From: Orobanche coerulescens | Lineage: Eukaryota; Streptophyta; Magnoliopsida; Lamiales; Orobanchaceae | NCBI GenBank assembly: GCA_033398695.1 | Contig: CM065816.1 | Coordinates: 133,459,358-133,523,357, forward strand | Length of the DNA: 64,000 bases | Direction of reading: 5' to 3' | Shown: positions 1 through 11,128 of the stretch, one piece after another | How the letters are laid out: each line of letters opens with the position of its first letter | Numbering within the stretch: the stretch's first letter is position 1 | Position numbers and translations under genes: made by a program | Notes under the pieces: model-generated | Seen by the model: the letters and a program-made list of their open reading frames with translations, nothing else | Databases searched by the model: none | Told to the model about the DNA's origin: nothing

Positions 1-1080
1 CCCCAAATCATCTCAAATCCATACACTTAGTTATATCATCAACATGACAACATAACACACATACATACACACACATTAAACACTCATCTCAGACCAGTCC
101 CAAGATACAACTACACGGGTTGCACACACTTGACAAAGAACGCAGATGAGAAGATATCGATTTAAGCTTAATAATGAGAACAAAATTCGAGCAAAAATTC
201 CAATTCTTAAGCGATAAAAATCAACATAGTAAAAAGGTTAAAGGAATTACACAACATTATGTGCATTGCTGACCATAGTGAAGCACGGAATCGAAATAAG
301 ATAATGGAACAAACATTATGAACCTGCTTTTCCGTTCGAACCCACCGCCGAATAACTCCATATCGAGCCCAAATCGGACCAAAGTGAAACTTCAAAAAGC
401 CCTAGATCGATACTGACACTGACCTCTATTCGCGAGCCGCCGATGTGCCGCTGGAGATTCAGACTAGAATTTTTGAACCCAAGTCGGACCTACATATGAA
501 CAACCTAAATCAGAGCCGAATCGGACTCAAGGTCACCTCAACCGACCCGACTCGACCATGAATTTTGATAGGAAACCGCCGCCGCTACCACTGCTGTTTT
601 CACAATCGGTGTGCGTGGATGCGCGTGTGCATCTCTTTTGTGTTTCTGTGTAGATTTAATTTATGTGTGTTCTGCAAATTTTGACTTATGGCCGAGAGGG
701 ATGAAGAGAGAGAGAGAGAGAGGGAGAGGTCAGAATAGAGAGGAGAGAAATGAGATATCGGCCGACTTAGCATGCGTTTAACCTGATTTTTGGGTCCAAC
801 TCAATTAAAGATCCAGAATTTTCGGATCCTTCAATCTAACCTGAATCCATAATTATCAAATTTCACACTTTTTACTTCAGTAATTATTAAATAAGTGAAG
901 TCTTTGTAATTTAAAATTTATAGCTACCTCCTACTTTTATGTTTGGTACCATTTACTGAAGTCTATGTGGATTTTTTACTTCAGTAAATTGAAAAGCGAA
1001 GTTGTTGTTTGTTTTTACTTCGCTAATATAGATTACCGAAGTGAGACGTACCGAAGTCTTTGATGTTTATTCTACTAGTG
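1..1080. mobile_element. Right end of a CACTA (En/Spm) transposon, left part outside the window
   Basis: The segment ends in TCTACTAGTG, the inverse of a CACTAGTAGA terminal inverted repeat typical of plant CACTA elements. The last 250 bases hold several copies of a short subterminal motif in both orientations (TTACTTCAG, ACTTCGCTAA, TTACCGAAGT), as expected of the sub-terminal repeats that TnpA-like proteins bind. No transposase ORF is visible in 1-800, only an AG-rich microsatellite near 705-725, so this may be a non-autonomous copy. The other terminus and the 3-bp target duplication cannot be checked because the element runs off the left edge. Confidence 0.6.
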
Positions 1081-1417
1081 TTTGTTCCCTTTGATACACA
1101 AATTATTATTAATTGGTCTCACCATATTGTTGCACCACATGAATAAAAAAATATGGACACCCATTTATTGTAAGCCACATCTGAGCAACACCGATTATTT
1201 ACCAAGCCATCTTCGAGCGAGACCAGTTGAATAAAAAAATATAAAGACCGACCGTGTCAAAAGTTAAACTATATTATTGATGGTCGACTCTCGAGCCGCT
1301 CTAGGCACAAAACATCAATTAGTCAACAACCAATCCCCGAGATGCATTAGACACACACTCGTCTACTCACAAGTGAGCCTTGGGCGTTACATCTACCTAT
1401 ATGCAATGCACCTTGAT
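1081..1417. other. Unassigned AT-rich spacer
   Basis: No ORF, LTR end or repeat is recognised here. It lies between the CACTA terminus and the hAT element, so it may be older intergenic DNA. Confidence 0.4.
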
Positions 1418-1802
1418 TAGGGATGTGAGCGAACATGAAATATTTGATTCGGCTAGCATTATTCAGCTCGAAAAAGTTCGGCTCGCGTCTCGATTCGCAC
1501 ATGCAAACGTATACGCAAACGTTAAGATTTATAGTTCTGCCGACCGGGCCAAACGGTGCGAAACAGTTCGGTCCGATCGTCAAAGGGCTTAGAAGCCCGT
1601 TTGATGAATTATTCCATAGATATTATGTAAACCTATGTTGAAATCTGATAAAGATACAAATTTATCATCATTTATCTCATTTTTTTCATTTCTCAGCAAC
1701 TCTAATCCACTTAATTCATCACTAGTAAAAAAAATTGAAACGTTTAGTCAAACGGTTCGACTCGATCCGCAAAAGTTCGTTTCGGTTCGAGGTGTTCAAA
1801 CG

Positions 1803-2918
1803 TGTTGGCGGCGATTTATACGCCTCAACGACGGTCGGAATAAGGGCCGAGCGACCGAGTTCACGACCAAATGAGCTACGACGACCTTGTCAGAACAATG
1901 GTAACAGTCCACCTTTGAGGATCTAGCGATCGACTCCCAAGGCGATCACCTTTTGGCACCTAGCGATCGACTCTGGTGCCCGAACTAGGACGACTGTCCT
2001 GTGCCACGAACAAGACCTTCGTCCATCGAAGTCTACGAAGATTGGATCACAAAGCAAGCGCCCATGTGCAGATCCGCGAAAGGCGCCGCAGAACATGGAT
2101 CGTTGACTCCAGCCCATCAGCAGCTGTCAGTGACAAGGACGGCCTCACCTACCGACAGACCCACCGAAAGGTCCTAAGTGGGGCCTCCCAGGACAGCGAC
2201 ACGAACGTGTGTTGGCCTCTCATTGTTTTGCACTCCTGCCAGCCAGCAACTCCTGCGGACTTTAAGGAGACCAACCCATGTGCTAAATACGATCGCCCGC
2301 TTATTATAATACAGCGGAGGAGATCGCCCATAAACTCCCAGTCCTATAAATAGAGAACCTCCAGCAATTGGAGAAAGGTTCGGGACCACATTCAGAAAAA
2401 CGTTCACAAACATTCCTCTCCGAAAATACAGACATACATACACACTTTTAGACTCTCGGCTTCCTCTCTGGAATCTATCTCAGGATTTCTCTCTCAGCAC
2501 CTCTCAACCAGAAGACGGTCGGCAGAGGCAAGAACTCCCTACAGTACAGATTCGAAGAGACTCGCAATCCTAGGAGCTCAGACATACAGCTAATACACAC
2601 TGTGAGAGACCGTCGATTTCTCACAGTCGTCATTACAAGAACTCACAGAGCATCATATCTGGTTCTTCCGGCAATCTTCACGCTCAATATCTAAGATAAC
2701 TAGGGTCTTTACACTCATTGTAATTATACTCTAACATTAATATTTGTACTCCAAAGTATTTTTATTAATAATATCTCGCGAGAGCATTCAAGCCCGGGAC
2801 TAACAACCCCGGCAAATCTTGTGTTATTTACTTTTCCCACAGACGTGCTCTCGCACTTTGTTTGCTACTCATCCATTCCAGCAATATCTATCTCCGGATA
2901 ATATTTTGGGTAGCAACA
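1803..2918 (+). mobile_element. Solo LTR (1116 bp) nested in the hAT element
   Basis: It begins TGTTGGCGG and ends GTAGCAACA, a TGTTG/CAACA inverted terminus. It is flanked by a perfect 5-bp target duplication AAACG (1798-1802 and 2919-2923). No PBS, PPT or coding region follows, so it is the product of LTR-LTR recombination. Orientation is plus: a TATA box lies at about 2344-2353, followed by a probable R/U5 region rich in TTGTAATTATA and AATAAT signals. The superfamily is not known because no internal region survives. Confidence 0.8.
2344..2353 (+). promoter_or_regulatory. LTR TATA box
   Basis: CTATAAATAG at the expected U3/R position of the 1803-2918 solo LTR. Confidence 0.55.
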
Positions 2919-3048
2919 AAACGTATACTCAAACGTTAAATTTTAAGATTCGACACTTTCAAACGTGTTCGAACCTAATGTTCGACATTTTCAAACGTGT
3001 ACTCAAACATACCATAGTATGGTTTAATTCGATCTGTTTACAGCCCTA

Positions 3049-3349
3049 ACCTCGACCTTAGTTCGGCTTATAGGAATTTTGACCCTAGTTTGGCCTATCT
3101 ATTACATTTCGTGGAATACTACATTTCACATTCAGAATATCAAGTGTCTCTTATAAGAGGATTTTATGAACCCACATTCATATATCTAGGTTTTTGGATA
3201 AATTGTTTGTCTATAAACTTATGTACGGTACTCAAATATCAACTATTCACCGGTTCATTATGGCCTCGATATCTTGCGCATGTCAGCTATGAGTCTAATC
3301 TTTAGGAAAAAGTTTCGACTTTGAAGAAGCTAATTTGTCTTTTACATGT
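3049..3349. other. Unassigned spacer
   Basis: No gene or repeat is recognised in this 300-base stretch between the hAT element and the Tat-type solo LTR. Confidence 0.4.
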
Positions 3350-4063
3350 TGATGATGCCAAGAACGTATCGGATCAGTCCATATCCAAGCGGTTCAGATA
3401 ATTCCGGCGAGTGAACTTCCTAATCGGACCTACACACAAGAAAACAGTGAACTGAGCCGGGGCTTCGCCGACGAAGGCCCTCCGGCGTGAGAGTAAGTAT
3501 ACTGAATATGACATAGAAGTAAATTGACTGTATTGAGAGTCAAGAATTCTTGATATACCAGTGTAGGTGGAGGACACCTATTTATAAGCATGGATATTGC
3601 AACCCTAACTTGTGGATAAAGTCACCAAGTCCGTGTTGATATTGGACTTTATGTATATATGGGAAGTAGAACCATGATATGGATTGTGTACGTAGTTTCC
3701 TTGTGGAAAAGAGTCCTTGTTAAGTAAGGATATCTTTATTTCTCTCTATCTTGGATTTCATTAGATTCCGTATGCTTGAAGGATAGGAGCTTCATTTACT
3801 GACGAGGACTAGAGATTGAGGGATCTCGGTCTGCTCTGTCATTCACACCAAGTCGGTGTAATGAGATGGTGGCCTGATAACAAGTCTTGGCTCGAATCTG
3901 AGCTGAGGCAAGCTGGATTAGGACACCCGGCCTTCAGGTCGGCCCGAATGTCACTCCCTTATGCCGAGTTCGGGAGTTTGTAGGGTCTTAAATTTGGTGG
4001 GGCCTACTGGGCTTATGACCGAGCTCCTTGGATCCAGGTAGTCAACTCGGTTTATGTCGTTCA
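3350..4063 (-). mobile_element. Solo LTR of the Tat-like gypsy family
   Basis: This is the reverse complement of the LTRs at 28256-28992 and 59675-60411. It starts (minus strand) with TGAACGACATAAACC and ends with the GCATCA-type terminus, here with one change. Flanking 5-mers CATGT (3345-3349) and CATAT (4064-4068) match at 4 of 5, consistent with an aged target duplication. No internal region is attached. It shows the family has transposed at least twice within this window. Confidence 0.82.
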
Positions 4064-4789
4064 CATATAATCATTCTTTTCTCGAGCAGAGTATGAGGAC
4101 TAGCTGATATAATATCTAAAATACATGCCTGGTTTATGAAAGTTCCGTCTAGAATACTATGTTAGGTTTAATCTTAGCTCAGAGCTTAGAATTTGATTCG
4201 GAAAGTGCATATTGTTGTTTGTAGATGCTGTAGAAAATGACAAATGATGCAAAACCGAGGCAAGAGTTGGACTCTCTCTCCGTAAGACGAAATTGCCCCG
4301 CACAGTACACAGAGTTGAACGGCAAATGTCCCTAAGATACAACGGTTTTTCGACGAACTCGATACCCTGTACTAGGAATCGAATTCCGGGCGAACTACTG
4401 GATATTTGGGACTTGTAGTATGAACTTAGGCTAGTATGAGTGTATTATTATCTTGATTATTATATGTGTGTAATCATCATCCGCAGGGGCTTATTTATAG
4501 CCTGTAAAGCACTCTGTCCGAATTGGTGTGTCTTTCTGACTGGATAGACACCTTGTGGTCCGGTGGGAAGGGTTGCATTGGTTCAGAATAGCTGAACCAT
4601 TGTGCTGGTCCAGATTACATTGAATGGTCCGAACCATTGTACTGGTTCGGCTATTAACCGTCGCCCGTGTTCTACTCCCGCCATGACACTGCCACGTGTC
4701 ATCCTAGTCACCCTCCACATCATCCGAGCCACTATTTCAGTTGTCAAAATGAAAGGATCCTCGCTCCGAGGCGTTCGAGCGAAGTGCAA
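4064..4789. other. Unassigned region; may include the outer part of the copia 3' LTR
   Basis: No ORF is convincing. The stretch contains short self-complementary and direct repeats near 4580-4650 (GGTTCAG/CTGAACC, GAACCATTGTRCTGG). The copia LTR recognisable from about 4790 onward probably extends leftward into it, but the other LTR copy is truncated, so the outer boundary cannot be set. Confidence 0.35.
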
Positions 4790-5202
4790 AGTGCACCTAC
4801 GAAGCGCCCATTGCGACAAGTGCGACGTGCACGTGCTCGGACTCAGACTCGGAAGGTGCTTTGCCCCTTCCTCGTAGGATTCGGATTTTAGCCTTAAAAA
4901 GTAATTAAAGCCAACTAGGGTGCACCATAATGGAGCACACTTGATTGCTCCTTTATGATGGAAAGTCCTTTATAAATAGCTCAACTTTTCCTTACTTCTC
5001 CAATGTGGGATGGGATTCCACACCACATTCCCAACTATTAAATGGCTTAACTTTGTGCATTAATTACTCATTCATTTCTTAGCGAAATTGAACAAGTAAA
5101 TACACTAAATTAATCTACACAAAATATAGATTCCAAATATACCATTTAATGTCATTAATTACCATAATTAATTATGGTATTAATTAAGCTATTTTCCCAA
5201 CA
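4790..5202 (-). repeat. Copia 3' LTR (recognisable part)
   Basis: It aligns with 10728-11128 over about 400 bases with few differences (TACGAAGCGCC through AAGCTATTTTCCCAACA). The inner edge is CCCAACA at 5202, i.e. a TGTTGGG start on the minus strand. It is directly preceded in element order by the polypurine tract (plus-strand ATCCCCCACATG at 5203-5214). A TATAAA box in minus orientation lies near 4970-4980 (GCTATTTATAAAGG). Confidence 0.75.
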
Positions 5203-5743
5203 ATCCCCCACATGAATGATGATTAATGCAAATGCAATATGCACTAAGTCCCGACGACCTATTATTGCTTCAGGATAGGTGGTAGTTAGTCTTGAACCTT
5301 CCTTAGTGTAATGCTATCGGATTTACTCGTTGCTCGGTGAACGTGATGTCTTGAACCGGTCAACTTTTGTGCAAACCAAGACAATAACATACACACAATA
5401 ATAGATCTAATATCTTTCGTTCTCACGTTGTGTCCATTTTGGCCTTGGACCATTTCTTGGATTCATAAGTGTTACTAATTTTATGAAGCGGCCTTACTTC
5501 TTCACTTATATAGGTGACCTCCTATGAAGAGTATCCTGCCATACTCCACCTATAAAAGGCTATGGGAATCATTAAAAGCTTTAAAAAGCTTACCCTTTAC
5601 CACAAACTGCAGGTTTGCACTTGAACAGCTACGAGAATGGATTTTCAAGTGCTTTAACTTGAACTTTCACAACTTAGTTGTCTCATTGAACCAAGTCCTT
5701 GGGATCTCCAATCATCCTGGTTGAGTTACCATTATGAAAATTC
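5203..5743 (-). other. Copia 3' untranslated region and polypurine tract
   Basis: Non-coding stretch between the pol stop and the 3' LTR. The purine tract (minus-strand CATGTGGGGGAT) abuts the LTR and would prime plus-strand synthesis. Nothing else is recognised. Confidence 0.65.
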
Positions 5744-6768
5744 TCAATGTATGGATTTCAATCCCATTCCCCTTGCTGCATTATATAATTGATCACGGTT
5801 AATACCTTTCGTAAACGGATCCGCTATATTGTCTTTTGACTTTACATAGTCAATGCACATTATTCCTGTAGTGATCAATTGTCTAATGGTATTGTGTCTT
5901 CGACGAATATGTCGAGACTTACCATTATATATACTGTTCTTTGCCCTCCCTATGGCTGCTATGCTATCACAATGTATCATAACGGGAGGCAAAGGTTTTT
6001 CCCAATAGGGAATATCTTCTAAGAAGTTTCTTAACCATTCGGCTTCTTCGCTGGCTTTGTCTAAAGCAATAAACTCCGATTCCATTGTAGACCGGGCTAT
6101 GCATGTTTTCTTAGAAGATTTCCATGATATTGCTCCTCCACCAATGGTAAATACATAACCGCTTGTGGATTTAGAGTCTTTAGTATCGGATATCCAATTG
6201 GCATCACAATATCCTTCCAAAACAGCTGGATATCTCGAATAGTGTATACCATGATTGACAGTGTGTTTTAAGTATCTCAACACTCTTGTCAATGCGGTCC
6301 AATGATCCTTTCCGGGATTACTCGTAAACCGACTCAGTTTACTAATAGAATATGCTATGTCTGGCCATGTACAATTTGCTAAGTACATTAGGCTTCCAAT
6401 TATCCTAGCATATTCTGTTTGTGATATGGGTTCTCCTCGATTTTTGGCTAAGTGTAAACTTAAGTCAACAGGTGTCTTAGCCGGAGGTAGATCGTATGCC
6501 TTGAATTTCTTAAGTACATTCTCAACATAGTGAGATTGTGATAAGACTATTCCATCGAGTGTTCTGGAGATCTTGATTCCTAGAATCACATCGGCTAATC
6601 CCATATCCTTCATGTCGAAGTTCTTCTTTAACATTTCCTTAGTGCCTATGATAATTTTATTGTTGCTACCCATAATTAGCATATCATCAACGTATAGACA
6701 CACAATGACAAAATTGTCGGATGTACCTTTGATGTACACACATTTATCGCATTCATTGATCTTGAAAC
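5744..6768 (-). pseudogene. Copia pol, RT C-terminal half plus RNase H
   Basis: Continues the RT from 9832 across the inserted solo LTR. Visible motifs are the RT active site YVDDML, the copia block [37 protein letters not shown], then RNase H with [21 protein letters not shown] and a [19 protein letters not shown] region, ending about 20 residues after IADPFTKG. The C-terminus is intact. The reading frame upstream of 6768 is solo-LTR sequence read by chance and is not part of the protein. It would copy element RNA into DNA in virus-like particles in the cytoplasm, but is broken here. Confidence 0.9.
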
Positions 6769-7632
6769 TGTAACACCCCCAAATCCGCTCAGGGATATTA
6801 CACGCCGTAGACCCTCTCCTCGAGGATCTACCAGGCTGATAACTAAAATCAAACATCTAAACCTCGCCTTTAAGGCTAAAATGACTCAGTAGACCGATTT
6901 GGTCTTTCAACAAATACATACAACTCAATTCCAAACACATACCCACGCAGGGGTCAAAATACAATAAACTCCCGTACAACGGGGAAAAGATACTGCAGCG
7001 GAAAAGAAGATACAACTAGACCAAAACGACGTCAACAGATCCTCGTGTGATTAGTATCGTTCATCTTTCATCATCCTTCATGCCGACCCTGTGTTATACT
7101 CCAAAACCTGAATGCAAAAATAGACATCCACCCCCCGAATACTCGGGGGTTAGCAAAACTCCACTGTTTTGCTAGTGCAAGTACAAGTGCAAAAATACGA
7201 GCCATACAATACAAGTTCCAAGAACAATGATAATCAGGAATCCTCAAAGATCCAAACGTAAAGAAAAGTACTTCCCGAGGCAAGAGTTTGGGTAAACATT
7301 TCCAAAACCGAAAGATCGCAAATAAGGGAAACAATTTACAAAACAGTTTAAAATGCCATCGAGAGTTTTAATAGAAAACAATTTAGGATTATAAAATCCT
7401 TCTCTTTCCAAAAATCAATAGGGTCACAACCCAAAGGTTTTGTTTTCGCAAATAGGAAATCACCAACAATTTACAGGGTCAGAGCCCAACATCACGTGTC
7501 CTCAACGGACGTAAAATCAACGAAACATAATCACGCACGCGCATCGCCTAGGACCGGGACGATACCACCGACATCCCACTCGAGGCCTCGAAGGACCCTC
7601 CCGAGCCGGCTAGCGAAACAAATCACACACAT

Positions 7633-7777
7633 CTCACGGTTGGATCAATCGCTTGTTGCATCCTGGCCACATGATCACATGCCATGTGCCACCGTAGATT
7701 ATCTCAGGCTCTCACGGTTAGATCAATCACTTGTTGCATCCTGGCCACATGATCACATGCCATGTGCCACCGTAGAC
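7633..7777. repeat. Two-copy 78-bp tandem duplication inside the solo LTR
   Basis: CTCACGGTTRGATCAATC begins at 7633 and 7711 and is followed both times by CTTGTTGCATCCTGGCCAC and CATGTGCCACCGTAGA. It is in the probable R/U5 part of the LTR. Confidence 0.9.
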
Positions 7778-8838
7778 CTTCAACCATATCCACACATTCA
7801 CACAAATAACATATCACATCAAGGATATTCAAACAATTCGCCCAAAGGCATCAAACACTTAGCAAAACACCACGTCAATTCACAACGCACCGAAATGAAA
7901 TAATATACGCCCACACACAATACCAAGTGCAACATGAACACCAAGCATATACATAGAATTCACATAGTTATTCACGAACCACACCAATCACAAAACACAC
8001 ACGGTTTTGAAAGGGGCCTTTAACGAGGCTAACCAAACCTTTTGAAAACTCATTTCAAACAAACAAACAAACCAAGACGATCACCAATCATCATATCCGC
8101 AAAACAAGAAATGTATGGACAAGGTACTTGCCTCGAATAAGAACAACGCGGAGAATCGACCGAAGTAGGTTGGCCCGAACCGACTACGAACCCGCCGACT
8201 CCACCGAACGCCAACTCACGTTCATAAACTACGAAGGACAAATAATAACAATGAAATGAATTCCATAACACGACTCAAAGCCGTTGAATTCAAAGAACGA
8301 ATGACGAAAGTTCACGGATTTCCCCCAAAACGGCCAAGAACACGATTCGTTCCGTCAAAACCCAAAAACGGAATTCCAAGTTGAAATATGGATATACAAT
8401 CCATAGAATATGTTTAACAACATCATTTAACCATAATCGATCCATCGAAAACGGATGAAAAACGAGATCGGGACAAATCCCCCAAAAAGTCAATTCGAAG
8501 GAAATCAAGAAATATACTTCGATTCGACGAAGAACAATGGATTAAATGATGTTAAACACAAGAATACTATCAAGATTAATCATACCCATCATGAATTAAT
8601 CAACAACACGGAACGAATCGGACGAAAATGCAAAAATCCCCAAATTCACGAAATTAGGGTTCTAAGGAAGATTACCTTGATTCGCTGAATCAAAGGTTGA
8701 TAACGGACGATCGATTGATGTTATGAACTCAAGGACTTCATGGATTTGTTGTTAAACAACATGGCTTTCGCCCATGAATCGCCACTCGCGGATGGAGAAG
8801 GAAGGAAATGAAAACGAAGTGAAATGTGATTGCTCGGC

Positions 8839-8848
8839 CATATTTATC
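8839..8848 (-). promoter_or_regulatory. Candidate TATA box of the solo LTR
   Basis: Minus strand GATAAATATG, about 13 bases from the first 12-bp palindrome at 8862. Assigned by position and by analogy with the Tekay-like LTR. Confidence 0.4.
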
Positions 8849-8861
8849 TTGGGCCGGACCC

Positions 8862-9257
8862 TAGCGTGCGCTAGCCTTCCCGGACTAGCGTGCGCTATCG
8901 GCGTATCGGCCAGTACCCTCGGCGGGGCCCACACGACCCGGCATCACCGACCAACCTGCCCGGCCGAACACTGCCGACCCAACTCCGCTAAGCGTGCGCT
9001 ACGGCCGGATACTGCGCGCGCTAGCGGCTATCGATAGCCACCGGATCAATCGCCGGCAGTAACGTCGCTAGCCGGCCGACAGTGCGCTTACGCTGCCGAC
9101 TAGCGCGCGCTACGCTCGTCGTAGCGTGCGCTACCTTCCGATCCTGGCCGAGTCCGAACCTCGAAACCCCATCGCCCGGGCCGATGGCGTCGCTAGGCCA
9201 CGGCGGCGTGCGCTACACTGCCGGTTAGCGCGCGACCTTCCGGCGTGGCGTGCGCTC
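8862..9257 (-). promoter_or_regulatory. U3 array of the TAGCGTGCGCTA palindrome
   Basis: Clear copies start at 8862, 8886, 8990, 9101 and 9122, with degenerate copies at 9012, 9080, 9204, 9226 and 9246. Neighbouring starts are spaced 20-24 bases. The region is markedly GC-rich compared with the rest of the LTR. In element orientation it lies upstream of the candidate TATA box. Confidence 0.7.
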
Positions 9258-9831
9258 GCCGGTTCTGCCGCACCGTCGGCCGGTGCCCGCAATCGTCCGG
9301 CGATCCATAACCGTCCGGCGATCCATGGCCGCGAGGGCTCGGCGACCGATTTAGAAAATGTACGGAACGAACACGACGAAAAGTTCGCGGACAACATAAA
9401 CGACTCGAAATGAAAGCGTAATACCATAATTAGTCATACGCGACCAAGAAACGGGTCGAGACAACAATTACAGATACGGATACCCGTAACTTTCAAGAAA
9501 TTACAAAATGGCCCAAAACGCCCGGAAATCACGATACGTGATCGAATAACCAAACCGAAGTTCACAACACGTCTAACAAAGTTAAACGGACTTGCGGGAA
9601 ACTCGAAACAACAGTTTCGGACGAGATTCGCAAGAATCGAACGAAAGTGCGGAAAAGTCGCTAAAAAGCACAGAACTCAACGAAACGACACCGAAACGAA
9701 CTCGGATGTCAAAAAGTGTAGAATTAATCATTCTCAGAATGACGAAACGGACATGAGCGAGTCGTCAAAACAGACTTCCGCCGAAAAAAAAGAAATTACC
9801 GGAAATCGAAAATTGCGGATATTACAGAAAC

Positions 9832-10735
9832 CATTTGATATCATTACTTGGTCAAATTTCTCATGCCATTGTTTGGGTGCTTGCTTAAGTCCATATAAAG
9901 ACTTAACAAGTTTACAAACTTTGTTTTCTTGGCCGGGAACCACGAACCCTACGAGTTGTTCCATATAAATTTCATCTTCTAAATCTCCATTTAGAAAGGC
10001 CGTTTTTACATCCATTTGGTGTATCTCAAGATTGTACAATGCTGCTATTTCAAGTAGCATTCTAATGGATGTAATCCGAGTAGCTGGTGAGTATGTATCA
10101 AAGTAATCATACCCTTCCTTTTGTTTGTATCCTTTGGCTACCAAACGTGCCTTGTATTTGTCAATAGATTTAGCACCTTTGTATTTTTTCTTGAGAATCC
10201 ACTTGCAACCTAAAGGTTTATTTCCCGGAGGAAGATCAACAATGTGCCAAGTGTGATTGTTCAAGATTGACTCGATTTCACTATTAATAGCTTCTTGCCA
10301 TAGATCGGCATCGGAACCAGACAATGCTTCCTTGATTGTCTTTGGTTCGTCTTCTAAAGAATAGACTACAAAATCCGGACCAAAGGTTTTGCGGTTTTAT
10401 TCTTTTTCCTCGCCTTGGTTCCGGTGTTGGTCCATTACTATTTGGCGAGATTTCATCATAAGTCCTCTTTTTCGGACTTATTTCATTCTTTTCTTTCTTA
10501 GGGAATATAGTTTCAAAAATTATGGCATTTCTTGATTCTATAATCATTCCCTCATTTATATCGGGTACTTCCGATTTGTGTACCAAAAATCGGTACGCAC
10601 TACTATTATTTGCATATCCTATGAAAATGCAATCAACCGTTTTTGGTCTTATTTTTACTTGCTTGGGTTTCGGTACTTCAACTTTTGCTAAGCACCCCCA
10701 CACTTTTAAGTATTTAAGTATTTTGGTCCTACGAA
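9832..10735 (-). pseudogene. Copia pol, integrase C-terminal part and RT N-terminal half
   Basis: From the 5' side: LKYLKVWGCLAKV and IFIGYANNSSAYRF (integrase C-terminal domain, GKGY-like block), a polar linker, a frame change near 10385, then RT with WQEAINSEIESI, GCKWILKKK, KARLVAKGY, YSPATRITSIRMLL, QMDVKTAFLNG, IYMEQ, VCKLVKSLYGLKQAPKQW. It stops at the TSD of the inserted solo LTR; the frame resumes at 6768. The 5' boundary at about 10725-10735 is a deletion joint with LTR sequence, so the integrase catalytic core, protease and gag are gone. Confidence 0.88.
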
Positions 10736-11128
10736 GCGCCCGTTGCGACAAGTGCGACGTGCTCGGACACGGACTCGGAAGGTGCTTTGCACCTTCCTCG
10801 TAGGATTCAGATTTTAGCCTTAAAAATTAATTAAAGCCAACTAGGGTGCACCATAATGGAGCACACTTGATTGCTCTTTTATGATGGAAAGTCCTTTATA
10901 AATAGCTCAACTTTTCCTTACTTCTCCAATGTGGGATGGGATTCCACACCACATTCCCAATTATTAAATGGCTTAACTTTGTGCATTAATTACTAATTCA
11001 TTTCTTAACGAAATTGAACAAGTAAATACACTAAATTAATCTACACAAAATGTAAATTCCAAATATACCATTTAATGTCATTAATTACCATAATTAATTA
11101 TGATATTAATTAAGCTATTTTTCCAACA
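10728..11128 (-). repeat. Copia 5' LTR, truncated
   Basis: Near-identical to 4793-5202. The outer end (TGTTGG on the minus strand) is intact at 11128. The inner end is lost in the deletion that also removed PBS, gag, protease and most of integrase. Confidence 0.78.

Larger units (their letters stand above)
1418..3048. mobile_element. Non-autonomous hAT-like element, split by a solo LTR
   Basis: The ends are imperfect terminal inverted repeats: TAGGGATGTGAGC on the left and the inverse of TAGGGCTGTAAAC on the right. Flanking 8-mers ACCTTGAT (1410-1417) and ACCTCGAC (3049-3056) match at 6 of 8 positions and both differences are C/T, as expected of an aged 8-bp hAT target duplication. Removing the nested solo LTR and one copy of its target duplication leaves about 510 bp with no transposase, so it is MITE-sized. 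Short internal repeats (AAACGT, GTTCG, TTCAAACGTG) occur on both sides of the nested insertion. Confidence 0.62.
6769..9826 (-). mobile_element. Gypsy-type (TGTAACACCCCC) solo LTR, 3058 bp, in copia RT
   Basis: Plus strand begins TGTAACACCCCC and ends GCGGATATTACA, the same termini as the Tekay-like LTRs at 16561 and 23680. A perfect 5-bp target duplication GAAAC flanks it (6764-6768, 9827-9831), and removing one copy restores the copia RT frame. It shares with the Tekay-like LTRs the CCTAGGACCGGGACGA / CTCGAGGCCTC / GGACCCTCCCGAG block, so orientation is minus. There is no PBS or coding region, so it is a solo LTR. It carries a TATA-like box near 8840 and a dense array of the 12-bp palindrome upstream of it. 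Confidence 0.88.
4790..11128 (-). mobile_element. Ty1/copia retrotransposon, 5'-deleted and interrupted
   Basis: Minus-strand copia element. In element order it shows a truncated 5' LTR (11128 down to 10728), the integrase C-terminal part, RT, RNase H, a 3' untranslated region, a purine tract and the 3' LTR (5202 down to at least 4790). The inner part of the 5' LTR, PBS, gag, protease and most of integrase are missing: the integrase reading frame runs straight into LTR sequence near 10725-10735. The RT is further split by a 3058-bp gypsy-type solo LTR with a perfect target duplication. The element is immobile. The left outer boundary, and hence its target duplication, is unresolved. Confidence 0.85.

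Noticed and set aside
8774..9427. GC-rich frames of 87-98 codons on both strands
   Set aside because: They read through the palindrome array of a solo LTR; no domain and no codon bias.
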